Below are positions 1-8,422 of a DNA stretch of 64,000 nucleotides, in pieces. The stretch comes from Flavobacterium sediminilitoris (lineage in GTDB: Bacteria > Bacteroidota > Bacteroidia > Flavobacteriales > Flavobacteriaceae), in contig NZ_CP090145.1 of assembly GCF_023008245.1 (NCBI RefSeq), positions 372,001-436,000 of the forward strand. Direction: 5' to 3'. The notes under the pieces were generated by a model. It was not told the origin of the DNA. It was given only the letters and a program-made list of their open reading frames with translations, and did no database searches. Position numbers and translations under genes: made by a program. Positions within the stretch are counted from its first letter, which is position 1. Every line of letters starts with the position of its first letter.

Positions 1-11
1 ATTTTCTACTT

Positions 12-704
12 TTAAATTATATTACGTTTGTAATATGTTACTATTTGCGTTTGATTGAATATTTTTAATCGATATAAAACATGAATTATCATAAAATGAA
101 ATTGTAATTTAAAAAATCCGTTTTCTCTATATCGTCTTGATGATGTTATTATGTTTTTTTGAATAACAGTAAACTTTGTTTCTTTATACAATCTAAAAAT
201 GAATTCATTATCTTCATATATTACAAAATCTTCATTAAATCCTTTTAGATTTTGAAATACTTTTTTAGTCACAAATAAAGATTGATCTCCTCCTCTACAG
301 GATTTAGAATTAAATTTTGTAAACCATTCTGATATTTTTAAAACTATATGATTACTATCGAATTTCATTTTAAAACATCCTGATGAATATCCTTTTAAAA
401 CAGATTGAATCATAAATGTATCAAAATGTTTGGGCGGAAAACTATCACAATGTAAAAAGTATAAAATGTCACCTGAAGCTTTTTTCGCACCCGAATTCAT
501 TTGAATGGCTCTTCCTCTTTCTGATTTTATAAGTATTACTTCTGGATATTTTGTTATTACCTCAACTGTTTTATCAATGCTTCCTCCATCAACAAAAATA
601 ATTTCTTTTATATTCTCCTTATTCGCATTTTCACGAAGGTATTTTATAATATTTTCACTGTTTTTTTGTTCATTTAAAACAGGAATAATAATAGAAATTT
701 TCAT
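12..704 (-). CDS. TIGR04283-type arsenosugar-locus glycosyltransferase (GT2 fold)
   Basis: A 230-residue family 2 glycosyltransferase. The nucleotide-sugar fold starts at the first residue (KISIIIPVLNE). The DGGS signature is at residues 39-42, a DxD-like HCDS at 85-88, RGGDQS at 137-142 and the acidic ED at 164-165. There is no signal peptide and no clear membrane segment, so a cytosolic or peripheral enzyme is likely. The compact length and these motifs fit the TIGR04283 family, which co-occurs with arsS. It is the last gene of the minus-strand arsenosugar locus, 1 nt after the DUF547 gene, so it is probably cotranscribed. A role in adding or transferring a sugar or aglycone to the arsenic-ribose product is inferred; the donor and acceptor cannot be read from sequence. 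Confidence 0.85.
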   Translation of the reverse strand: MKISIIIPVLNEQKNSENIIKYLRENANKENIKEIIFVDGGSIDKTVEVITKYPEVILIKSERGRAIQMNSGAKKASGDILYFLHCDSFPPKHFDTFMIQSVLKGYSSGCFKMKFDSNHIVLKISEWFTKFNSKSCRGGDQSLFVTKKVFQNLKGFNEDFVIYEDNEFIFRLYKETKFTVIQKNIITSSRRYRENGFFKLQFHFMIIHVLYRLKIFNQTQIVTYYKRNII

Positions 705-705
705 T

Positions 706-1404
706 TTATTTATTCAAACTCCAGTTGTAACTTAAATATCTTACTTTTGCATTATCGCTAATTTTAACTGTTGAATACTTGTTTAAGAAATCAATTAAAC
801 TTGTGTTTTTAGTTTTAAAATCGCCTGAGAACCAATTAAATATTTCTGAAATTTTAATTTCATCTGTTGAGATATCATTTTTTGATGAATCATTTACAAA
901 TTCTTTTGTTACTAATTCTAATTGAGTCTCTAATGTATTTGGTAAATAAGCTACATTTAATAAATTAGGACAAGAATAGGAAGCACAATTAATAGCAAAA
1001 TGAATTCTTGGTTCGTTCATTTTTCTCAATATATTATGCTCAATATAAGACAGTGATATTTTTTTAGATCCTAGAATAATAAATTTATCATCCCATGCAT
1101 TTTTAATATTCTTAATGCTCTTCGTAGGATAATTATCAATTACTTTTTTTAGTGTGTGTACATTATATGAGTTAATATAATATGCTAGTATTTCATTTCT
1201 ACTCCATTTTGATGAAGGTTGATTTTTTTGAAATTCTTCAACTACTTTATCTAGATCTGCTTTGTTTGTTTTTAATTTATCATAGTTCACATTTCCTCTG
1301 CTAGAAACATGGCTATTTAATAGTGAATTATAATTTCTATAATCGAAATTTTGTGCAATACCTTGAATTCCTAGAAACAATAGTATTAAAATATTCTTTT
1401 TCAT
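706..1404 (-). CDS. DUF547 domain secreted protein (copy 1)
   Basis: A 232-residue DUF547 protein with a signal peptide (about residues 1-18, ending GIAQ), so periplasmic or outer-membrane associated. The family signatures YYINSYN (75-81) and HFAINCASYSCP (135-146) are intact, as is the YIEHNILR stretch between them. The biochemical function of DUF547 is not established; the conserved Cys/His pattern looks enzyme-like. It lies 3 nt after the sterol-desaturase gene and 1 nt before the glycosyltransferase, clearly in one operon. A second DUF547 protein without an obvious signal peptide is encoded 3 kb upstream in the same locus, so the pathway may use the fold on both sides of the inner membrane. 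Confidence 0.85.
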   Translation of the reverse strand: MKKNILILLFLGIQGIAQNFDYRNYNSLLNSHVSSRGNVNYDKLKTNKADLDKVVEEFQKNQPSSKWSRNEILAYYINSYNVHTLKKVIDNYPTKSIKNIKNAWDDKFIILGSKKISLSYIEHNILRKMNEPRIHFAINCASYSCPNLLNVAYLPNTLETQLELVTKEFVNDSSKNDISTDEIKISEIFNWFSGDFKTKNTSLIDFLNKYSTVKISDNAKVRYLSYNWSLNK

Positions 1405-1407
1405 AAT

Positions 1408-2280
1408 TTAAAATTTTAACGGATAAGCTTCTTGCTTTAAAAAGCTATCTGGAAATTGTTCATCTTCTTCAAAACCTAATACAATATCCTTGCCGTCTTT
1501 GGGGATATAGTTGCTTTTAAACAAATAATCCCACAGACTCAATGAAATGCCATAATTTGCACCATATTTTCTTGGCATTTCTTTACTATGATGCCAAATA
1601 TGCATTTTAGGATTGTTTATTATATACTTAAAAACACCATAATCCCAACCTAGATTAGCATGATTTAAATGCCCTATCGTAATCGCAATAAAGTGTACAA
1701 TAAACACATCTTCAACTGAAAAACCACCTATTATTGCCATTGGAATATATAACAATGATTTATAAACAACAGGTTCCATCCAATGGTATCGTAAATGTGC
1801 AGCAAAACCCATTTCTTTTACAGAATGATGGACTTTGTGAAAGTTCCAAAAAAAATCAAATCTATGTAATAGTCTATGAGTATTCCACTGTACAAAATCG
1901 GATACTATAAAAAAGATAAACAATGATAATGCTTTTGGTAAACTTGATAAATCAATTATTTGCAGTGATTTTAGTTCTATGTTAAATGATGATAAAATAT
2001 CATTAAATAACTGAGCTGTTACATTACTCATTGCAATAAGAATAATCATATTTAAAAGAAAGAAATTAAAAAACATATAAAATGTATCTAACCAAAAATC
2101 TTTTCTGAAAACAGGTTGATTCTTTCTCCAAGGGAATAATAATTCTAATATAAAAACAACTAAAGAAATAAATATTAGTCCATAAAAATAGTTTTCAATA
2201 TGGAGTGTTACTAGTTCATTTTTCAGATAATTGAAATAATCTGAATAGGAATTAATAATTATTTCTTTGTATTTATTCAT
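1408..2280 (-). CDS. Sterol desaturase / fatty acid hydroxylase family membrane protein
   Basis: A 290-residue integral membrane di-iron enzyme. Hydrophobic segments lie at about 33-50, 66-88 and 117-130, with more in the C-terminal half. The histidine clusters of the family are complete: HRLLH (135-139), HKVHH (148-152), HLNHAN (204-209) and HIWHH (227-231). Members use a di-iron centre and O2 to hydroxylate or desaturate lipid-like or isoprenoid substrates. Its position between the outer-membrane protein and DUF547 genes of the arsenosugar locus suggests action on a lipid or alkyl part of the product. That substrate is an inference; a general fatty-acid role is equally compatible with the sequence. 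Confidence 0.85.
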   Translation of the reverse strand: MNKYKEIIINSYSDYFNYLKNELVTLHIENYFYGLIFISLVVFILELLFPWRKNQPVFRKDFWLDTFYMFFNFFLLNMIILIAMSNVTAQLFNDILSSFNIELKSLQIIDLSSLPKALSLFIFFIVSDFVQWNTHRLLHRFDFFWNFHKVHHSVKEMGFAAHLRYHWMEPVVYKSLLYIPMAIIGGFSVEDVFIVHFIAITIGHLNHANLGWDYGVFKYIINNPKMHIWHHSKEMPRKYGANYGISLSLWDYLFKSNYIPKDGKDIVLGFEEDEQFPDSFLKQEAYPLKF

Positions 2281-2292
2281 TAATTTGTTTCT

Positions 2293-3111
2293 TTAGAATT
2301 TTGTATAAACTCCTAGGTTAATAGTAGGTGCTAATGGAGCATTATCAATTCCAAAAGCACCAAATGTTGAGAAATTAGCCCCAAATTTTCCTTCAACAAA
2401 TTCATAATTTGCTTTTATTCCAAGTGCATTATAAGTTTGTCTATCTAAATGTGATGCCCATTGTAAATTGTCTTCTAAATAAGCGTCTTCTTTAGATACT
2501 ACATTTTTTGTATCTAAAACAAGCATTAGATGTCCTTTTGGAATTATATTGTATCCTACTTCAATTGTTGCTTTTAAGAAATCAGAGTAATCGTTATCCA
2601 TATAACCATATCCAATATTTCCGAAATAATACCATTTATTATGACTAGAACCTATGGAAACATATGGTAGAATCGTTGAAGCATTAAAGCCAGTAGTACT
2701 CACAACTAATTCTTTATCTTTTTTAATTGAGTTTGCAGAATATACAATTCCTGAACTTATTTTCCAGTTTTTATCTGATAATTTGTATTTTAAACCTAAG
2801 GAAATATTACCCATTCCTGAGATGCTTTCTGAAACACCTACATTTTCATAAGAGGCTGTTTTATAAGGTAAAACTAATTGTGCTTCTAATTTATCTGTTA
2901 TACCATATTCTGCATAAGCTTGAATTGTAATATCACTATAATCCCCTACGTTTTCTACTTTATTTCCATCAAACTGAATGGCATCATACGACAGACTTGT
3001 TAGGCCTAATTGTACATACGCTTTTCCTTTCTCTCTTGTCCAAGGACTTTGCGCATTTGAAAATTGGCTTCCTAAAAGTCCTACAACAAATAAAACAATT
3101 ACTTTCTTCAT
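2293..3111 (-). CDS. Outer membrane beta-barrel protein, transporter-like
   Basis: A 272-residue protein with a Sec signal peptide (about 1-21, ending SNAQ). The rest is an alternating beta-strand pattern rich in aromatic and glycine residues, ending in a terminal Phe (GVYTKF) as in outer-membrane barrels. The spacing of strands (AYAEYGITDKLEAQLVLPY, SLGLKYKL, NIGYGYMDN) resembles MetA/FadL-like or generic OMP_b-brl families, but I cannot name the family exactly. It is encoded 12 nt upstream of the hydroxylase gene and downstream of arsM, so a porin or export channel for the pathway is plausible. The substrate is unknown. Confidence 0.6.
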   Translation of the reverse strand: MKKVIVLFVVGLLGSQFSNAQSPWTREKGKAYVQLGLTSLSYDAIQFDGNKVENVGDYSDITIQAYAEYGITDKLEAQLVLPYKTASYENVGVSESISGMGNISLGLKYKLSDKNWKISSGIVYSANSIKKDKELVVSTTGFNASTILPYVSIGSSHNKWYYFGNIGYGYMDNDYSDFLKATIEVGYNIIPKGHLMLVLDTKNVVSKEDAYLEDNLQWASHLDRQTYNALGIKANYEFVEGKFGANFSTFGAFGIDNAPLAPTINLGVYTKF

Positions 3112-3239
3112 ATTTATTAGCTTTTTTTGTTCTTATTATAATTTGGTAAAAATATAGTATTTGAAAAAGATAAAAAGTTAGATAGAAAACACAACTCTAA
3201 AAAGTCTTATTTCGAATATAAATATACTCATTTATAAAG

Positions 3240-4208
3240 TTAACAACAACCTCCTCCATTGTAATGATATGTGCTTTCACTTATAAAGATGTCTTTTCTA
3301 CCCAAAGCTTCTAATGCTGCTGCTGTTTTATCGCAAACTGCTAAGGGTTGATTCTTTAATAAAACATGTCCTTTTTCATCATCAAAATAATCTTCTTTAC
3401 CATAATAAATAGCGGCTTTTCCTGTAAAAACGCAAGGTCCATCGGCAGGCATCGGATCTTTTATAGCGCAAACTTCTATACTTTCAATATAAATTAGTTC
3501 ATCTGTTGGGTAATTTTCCGTGTCTAAAATTCTATAAGGTCTTCTACCTCTAATTTCAATAGTACCAAAACCAACATCTGTTAATGCTTTAATATAATTT
3601 GCAATAGGAATACTTCCGCTTAAACATAAAGCTCTTAAATGATCATCGTTTCTCAACGTTTCGTTCATTTCTTGTTCGCAAGTAGGATCACTCATTACTA
3701 AGCGTCCATGCGGTTTTAAAACACGATACATTTCTTGTAATGCTTTTTTTAAATCTTCCGTTTTAAAAATATTGAATAAGCAATTTTGAGCAGCTACATC
3801 AATACTTTCATCTTCAATAGGTAAATGTAAAGCGTCTCCTTTTTTCAATTCTACAAATTCGCTCTTAAACCAATCATTTTGTTCTTCTGCTACTTTAAAG
3901 TTTTTTCGGGAAGCTTCTAGCATTTCATCAACAACATCAACTCCTATTACACCTCCTTTTTGACGTGAAAAATAGGCAAATTGTAATAATTCCATTCCTC
4001 CTCCAACTCCTACATATAACACTTTTGGGTTATTAATTAAATCTTGTGCCGAAATGGTGCTTCCACAGCCATAATTCATTTCTTGCATTATTGTAGGAAT
4101 TTCAAGTCCTGGAAATTTCCATATAGGTGTTGTTGTACAGCAAAGCCCTACATCTGGAGTTAATGCTGCATTTTTATATAAATCGTTAGTTGCATTTAAG
4201 TAGCTCAT
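3240..4208 (-). CDS. arsM: Arsenosugar-type arsenite methyltransferase ArsM
   Basis: A 322-residue SAM-dependent class I methyltransferase. The SAM loop VGVGGG is at 66-71, followed by acidic GVDVVDEM (89-96). Cysteines suited to As(III) are at 23-24 (GLCC), 48 (YGCGS), 143 (QNCLFNIF) and 177 (DPTCEQE), and the chain ends in GGCC (319-322). It is predicted to methylate arsenite towards dimethylarsenic, the substrate for ArsS. The long C-terminal half after the methyltransferase core, ending in a double Cys, is typical of the arsenosugar-associated ArsM branch. It lies in the same minus-strand locus as arsS. About 130 nt separate it from the OMP gene and 45 nt from the DUF547 gene. Confidence 0.9.
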   Translation of the reverse strand: MSYLNATNDLYKNAALTPDVGLCCTTTPIWKFPGLEIPTIMQEMNYGCGSTISAQDLINNPKVLYVGVGGGMELLQFAYFSRQKGGVIGVDVVDEMLEASRKNFKVAEEQNDWFKSEFVELKKGDALHLPIEDESIDVAAQNCLFNIFKTEDLKKALQEMYRVLKPHGRLVMSDPTCEQEMNETLRNDDHLRALCLSGSIPIANYIKALTDVGFGTIEIRGRRPYRILDTENYPTDELIYIESIEVCAIKDPMPADGPCVFTGKAAIYYGKEDYFDDEKGHVLLKNQPLAVCDKTAAALEALGRKDIFISESTYHYNGGGCC

Positions 4209-4253
4209 GACTCTATTTTTAAAAGGTTATTTATAAATTTATTTACTGTATAA

Positions 4254-4943
4254 TTATTTAAAATTATGTAATTGTTTTGTCCAATTGTACTTTTGAAAAC
4301 TTATTTTAAATTTTGATAGGTTTTTATGAAACACTTTCCCTATAATTTGTTTTACCTTTTTAAAGTTTCCAAAATCGCCTAAATACCATAAAAACAATCT
4401 TGATGTCTTAATTTTTTTATCATTTTCAATTAATATGGTTTCAGATTCTATAAAAGAGTGTGTTGCTAGTTCTAATTGGTTTTCTATTTTGTCATAATCA
4501 TAAACTAAAATGGGCGGACAACTTATTGCTCCACAATTTAAGGCAAAATGAATACGGTAATCTAACACTCTTACACTCAATTTTTCTATAAATTTAGGAT
4601 AAAAAGGATTATATAAATAGCCAAAACCTATAACAAATTTTCTTTTTCTTAAAATTCCATGTTCAATACTGTCTAATGAAAAGCGTTTTGATGCAATAAT
4701 AATACTTTTTGTTTTATAAATATTTTTATCAATTATCTCATCTTCTTTGTATTGTTTGGCTAGTATTTGATAAAAGCTATTATAAATATTAATCCAAAAT
4801 GCTTTTTTATGATTGTCTGTTGCTAATTTTACTATTATGTTTTTGTATTTTAACTTACTTAATTGATGTACTTCATTCTCATAAGGCAAATTTAATTTTA
4901 CGTTATGAAGTAGTTCTTCAGAGAGCTTTAATATTGAATTCAA
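4254..4943 (-). CDS. DUF547 domain protein (copy 2)
   Basis: A 229-residue DUF547 protein. The core motifs are present: FWINIYNSFY in the N-terminal third, SIEHGILRKRK in the middle, and HFALNCGAISCPPI further on. Unlike the copy encoded at 706-1404 it has no hydrophobic signal sequence (it starts MNSILKLSEELLHN), so it is predicted to be cytosolic. It is basic and AT-biased. It follows the second radical SAM gene, separated by a gap of about 130 nt that contains a dispersed intergenic repeat. Two divergent DUF547 paralogues in one arsenosugar locus suggest a real part in the pathway, but no reaction can be assigned. Confidence 0.8.
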   Translation of the reverse strand: MNSILKLSEELLHNVKLNLPYENEVHQLSKLKYKNIIVKLATDNHKKAFWINIYNSFYQILAKQYKEDEIIDKNIYKTKSIIIASKRFSLDSIEHGILRKRKFVIGFGYLYNPFYPKFIEKLSVRVLDYRIHFALNCGAISCPPILVYDYDKIENQLELATHSFIESETILIENDKKIKTSRLFLWYLGDFGNFKKVKQIIGKVFHKNLSKFKISFQKYNWTKQLHNFK

Positions 4944-4960
4944 TTTATATCGTTTTTGAC

Positions 4961-5075
4961 CCGTTAGGTGAAATTATTTAAAACTCAGTTTGAGTATTTT
5001 TGTGCAGTAAAACGGAACAAAGCTTCTCGATATGCTTCGCACTGGAAGAAACATGTATTAAGATCCGTTTTATTA
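4961..5075. repeat. Dispersed intergenic repeat, copy 1
   Basis: This gap shares an ordered set of blocks with 36998-37110, and partly (in reverse) with 39396-39455. The blocks are GGTGAARTTATTTAAAAC, TTTTTGTGCAGTAAA, GAACAAA, and then TGCTTCGC...GAAG and TGTATTAA. The blocks keep their order and spacing, while the sequence between them differs. It is a non-coding spacer between a radical SAM gene and a DUF547 gene. The TGTGCAGTAAAAC block is the best conserved. Confidence 0.6.
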
Positions 5076-6005
5076 TTTGACACCGTTTTCATCAAAAATT
5101 TCATCTTTATGACATTTTAAAAAATAGTCACAATACAAACAAATATTTTTAAATTCGTCGTTTTTACTCTTAGCTTCTTCTTCTGAAACGCCTAATGAAA
5201 TTCCCATTTTAAGTGGATTTCCTTCGTTTAGCATTTTAAAAATGGTGCTTTTTGACGCTTTTTCTAAAACATCAGCTACTTTTTGTTTTCTAGCATCACC
5301 CATAGGAAAATGAGTACCTGGACAACAAGGATTAATTCTCCATAATTGAATGCTTATTTCTTGTGGAATGTCATCATAACCTCCTAAAAAATTTCTTGCT
5401 CCTGAAAGTATTGTACAAAAATTATGATCTGGATTTTGTAACCAAATATCATTTTTATAAGCTTTTCCTCTTGCCCAATTTCCTCCTAACCACATGTCTT
5501 CACTTGCACCCCAATATCCCCAACTTAACGGGTTTTCAGCTAAATAATGTCCGCCTTCAATTAATGGGTCTTTTTCAGTTCCTATTACACCACAACTTTC
5601 AAATATATCGGCTAATTCTATTAATCGTCCTCCTGCTTTTTTATGGTATCTGTCGATACTTGCAATATCAAATCGTTGTACTCCTTTTTCAATAAGTATT
5701 TGCAATTTTTCTGTATTTAATAAATCTCCATTAGTTTGTAGCATAATCTGGATTGTATCTCCATATTTCTCACGAACTTTATCTAAGATTGCGTATAACA
5801 GTTTAATGTCGGCTAGAGGTTCTCCTCCGCTTAAAATTAATCTTCCTACTTTTTCGGGTAAATTCTCAATAATTTGCATACAATCTGCTTTGCTAATTCG
5901 TTTTCCAAACGGACTTGAATCGTTATAGCAATGGTCGCAATCGTCATTACATAGTTGCGTAAATACCCAATAGATAGATTGAATATGGTTAAAAGAAGTA
6001 TTCAT
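5073..6005 (-). CDS. Radical SAM protein of the arsenosugar locus
   Basis: A 310-residue radical SAM enzyme. The [4Fe-4S]/SAM motif CNDDCDHC is at residues 19-26 (CX3CX2C), followed by a LSGGEPLAD motif near 58-66. C-terminal cysteines (NPCCPGTHF; ICLYCDYFLKC) look like an auxiliary cluster or SPASM-like region. It is not ArsS, which is encoded separately at 14954-16006, so the locus has two radical SAM enzymes. The gene follows the ABC ATPase gene by about 50 nt on the same strand. The substrate is unknown. Residues 165-185 are unusually Trp/Gly rich (WGYWGASEDMWLGGNW), which could help bind a hydrophobic or sugar-like ligand. Confidence 0.8.
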   Translation of the reverse strand: MNTSFNHIQSIYWVFTQLCNDDCDHCYNDSSPFGKRISKADCMQIIENLPEKVGRLILSGGEPLADIKLLYAILDKVREKYGDTIQIMLQTNGDLLNTEKLQILIEKGVQRFDIASIDRYHKKAGGRLIELADIFESCGVIGTEKDPLIEGGHYLAENPLSWGYWGASEDMWLGGNWARGKAYKNDIWLQNPDHNFCTILSGARNFLGGYDDIPQEISIQLWRINPCCPGTHFPMGDARKQKVADVLEKASKSTIFKMLNEGNPLKMGISLGVSEEEAKSKNDEFKNICLYCDYFLKCHKDEIFDENGVK

Positions 6006-6057
6006 TTTATGCGTTAATTGTATTAAAGGTTATAGTCGCTTTCATTGTTTTGTTTTT

Positions 6058-6786
6058 CTAAAAATTAAATTGTTTCCAGAAGTTAATTTCATTTTGAACA
6101 CCTGAAGCGCTGTCTTGAAAGAAATCTTTTTTATCTTCATATTGTATCAATTTTCCTTTTTCAATTTTACTAATACTGTCTCCCATAATGATAGATTCTT
6201 TTATATCATGTGTTACAAACAAAGATGAAATTTGCATGGTTTGACTGAGCTTTTTAAATAGTTTTTGCATTTGTTCTCTTGTTGTAGTGTCTAATGCTCC
6301 AAATGGTTCGTCAAGTAAAAGAACTTTAGGTTTTATTATTATTGCTCTAGCAAAAGAAATACGCTGACGTTGCCCTCCTGAAAGTTGGTGTGTCATTTTA
6401 TTTACATGGCTAGTTAAATCAATCAATTCTACTATTTCATTTACTTTTTGTTGTATTAATTCTTCTTTTTCTTTTCTTATTCGCAATCCGAAAGCTATAT
6501 TTTCAAACACATTTAGATGTGGAAAAAGCAACGGTTCTTGGTATAAATAAATACACTGTCTGTTTTGCGGTTTTGTTTGGGAAATTTCTGTTTCATTTAA
6601 AAATATTGATCCTGAATCTTGTTTTTCTAAACCTGCAATAATTTTTAAGAGTGTTGTTTTTCCACTACCTGACGAGCCTAATAGGCTTAATGTTTTTCCT
6701 TTTTCTAATGACAAAGACACTTCTGAAAGAATTTTTTCTGTTCCAAAGTTTTTTGAAATATGTTTTAGCTCTAAAATGTTCTTCAT
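6058..6786 (-). CDS. ABC transporter ATP-binding protein (YnjD-like)
   Basis: A 242-residue ABC ATPase with Walker A GSSGSGKTT (37-45), Q-loop YQEP (82-85), signature LSGGQ (135-139), Walker B LLLDEP (156-161) and H-loop VTHD. Its start overlaps the end of the permease gene by 4 nt, so the two are translationally coupled. With two permeases and a lipoprotein binding protein it forms a complete importer of the YnjBCD / thiamine-iron-sulfate class. The transported ligand is not visible in the sequence. Location inside the arsenosugar locus, next to a TonB receptor, argues for a substrate of that pathway. Confidence 0.88.
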   Translation of the reverse strand: MKNILELKHISKNFGTEKILSEVSLSLEKGKTLSLLGSSGSGKTTLLKIIAGLEKQDSGSIFLNETEISQTKPQNRQCIYLYQEPLLFPHLNVFENIAFGLRIRKEKEELIQQKVNEIVELIDLTSHVNKMTHQLSGGQRQRISFARAIIIKPKVLLLDEPFGALDTTTREQMQKLFKKLSQTMQISSLFVTHDIKESIIMGDSISKIEKGKLIQYEDKKDFFQDSASGVQNEINFWKQFNF

Positions 6787-7556
6787 GAGTTGTTATTTTC
6801 TACAAAAAATAGCATTTTTTTATTAATGTATAGTAATAGCATAGGTGGGATTACTAGCAAACATGAAGCAAATGCTGCATAAAAAACATTGGCTTCGTTA
6901 ATAAATTTAAATACACTAATTGTTAAGGTTTTTACTTTTCCTGTTCCTATTAAATTGGTTAATCCATATTCGAACCATGAGATTAGAAAAACTTGAAAAA
7001 AACATAATAACAATGTATTTTTTGAAATAGGTAATAGTATTTTTAAATAAGTGTTTTTAACAGAGCTTCCTAAAGTATAACTTAATTCTTCTATAGCTTT
7101 TATATTTTGGTTCCAAAAGCTTGAAAAAATAATAATCCCAAAAGGAAAAGACACTAAAAATTGTGCTATTACTATTCCTAAAAAGGTTCCTGTTAGATTA
7201 GTAACAATAAAAAAATAATGAAATAAAACGGCTATAATTACTGGTGATAATAAGTATGGGATATAGGCTAACACAAGGTATATTGTTTTGTTCTTACTGT
7301 AGGCAATTGCTTTTGAAATTGCAAAACTAAATGTTGTAACTAGAAAAGCGACTGTTGTGGAAATGAATATTGATTTTATAAAGATAGTCGCTAAATTAGA
7401 TTCTGTTTTTTGAATGGTTTGCCAGTTTGAAAATGCTATTTCTTGTGGTAATATATTTGGAAATATCCATTGTTTTCCTAATGATAATAACAAAAGAAAT
7501 AGCAACGGAAATCCGATGGAGATTACAAACAAATATTGAAATGTTTTTTTAATCAT
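6783..7556 (-). CDS. ABC transporter permease (second subunit)
   Basis: A 257-residue inner-membrane permease with about six hydrophobic segments and a cytoplasmic EAA-type loop (EELSYTLGSSVKNTYLKILLPI) that docks on the ATPase. The BPD_transp_1 fold is clear. It overlaps the upstream permease gene by 8 nt and the downstream ATPase gene by 4 nt. The pair is asymmetric, so the importer is a heterodimeric channel of the YnjC/ThiP/CysTW superfamily; in E. coli YnjC these two halves are fused in one chain. Confidence 0.85.
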   Translation of the reverse strand: MIKKTFQYLFVISIGFPLLFLLLLSLGKQWIFPNILPQEIAFSNWQTIQKTESNLATIFIKSIFISTTVAFLVTTFSFAISKAIAYSKNKTIYLVLAYIPYLLSPVIIAVLFHYFFIVTNLTGTFLGIVIAQFLVSFPFGIIIFSSFWNQNIKAIEELSYTLGSSVKNTYLKILLPISKNTLLLCFFQVFLISWFEYGLTNLIGTGKVKTLTISVFKFINEANVFYAAFASCLLVIPPMLLLYINKKMLFFVENNNS

Positions 7557-8421
7557 TACTTTCTTTCGTTTTAAAAAAACGAGGGCTTTTTAATAAAATT
7601 ATACCTAAACACGTTATAAGAAACAGAACATATAAAATACTCATAACATATCCTTCTGGAATATCATATAAATTGAAACGTTGTATTTTTTGCACAATAG
7701 CAACAGCTATCATTTGTGGGTTTTGCCTTCCTAATAGTAATGGCACTTCATAATTTCCCATTACGAATATTACAAATAAGAATAAGGTTATTGCTGATTT
7801 TTTAAAAACTATTGGCACAATAACTTTTGTCATAATTTGTCTTTTATGTGTTCCTAATGTTGCGGCTAAATTGCTAAATTCTTCTATTTTTTCTGCTTGG
7901 TAAATATTTGAGAATAGAATGATAAAAAAAGGCGTTATTAACATTATCATAGTTATAATAATTCCTATTCCGTATGTGTCATTAATCATTTCTGGGAATG
8001 CTTTTATACTATTCGTTATATGAAGATTATATACTAATCTTGATAAAAATCCCGATTGTGATAGCATTTGAAATATAAAAAAAGCCATTACCGTTGCGGG
8101 AAAACACAAGGGTAAATAAACTGCAAAGGAGAGCATTCCTTTTTTTAGATTTTCTCTCCAATAATATGCTAATAAAAAGGCAATACTACTACTTATTACT
8201 ACGCTTACTATACCTATATACAGACTGAAAAATATTGATTTCCAAAAAAAGGTATTGGATAAGGTTGTTGTCCAAACAGAAAAACGTACTTCCTTGTTTA
8301 AAATCCCTATGCTTCCTATACTATATAGAAAAGCATAGGTTAATCCTGAAAAAACAGGTAACCCTACAAGAATTACAAAAAGAATCCTATTTATAGATGC
8401 TATTTTAAGAGGAGCAGACAA
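7549..8421 (-). CDS. ABC transporter permease (first subunit)
   Basis: A 290-residue permease with about six transmembrane segments and the EAA-like loop EFSNLAATLGTHKRQIMTKVIVPI. It starts 1 nt after the binding-protein gene and overlaps the next permease by 8 nt. It belongs to the same type I importer as its neighbours. Together the two permeases correspond to the N- and C-terminal halves of YnjC. The N-terminal segment (residues 12-30) is the first membrane helix rather than a cleaved signal. Confidence 0.85.
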   Translation of the reverse strand: MSAPLKIASINRILFVILVGLPVFSGLTYAFLYSIGSIGILNKEVRFSVWTTTLSNTFFWKSIFFSLYIGIVSVVISSSIAFLLAYYWRENLKKGMLSFAVYLPLCFPATVMAFFIFQMLSQSGFLSRLVYNLHITNSIKAFPEMINDTYGIGIIITMIMLITPFFIILFSNIYQAEKIEEFSNLAATLGTHKRQIMTKVIVPIVFKKSAITLFLFVIFVMGNYEVPLLLGRQNPQMIAVAIVQKIQRFNLYDIPEGYVMSILYVLFLITCLGIILLKSPRFFKTKESND

Positions 8422-8422
8422 G

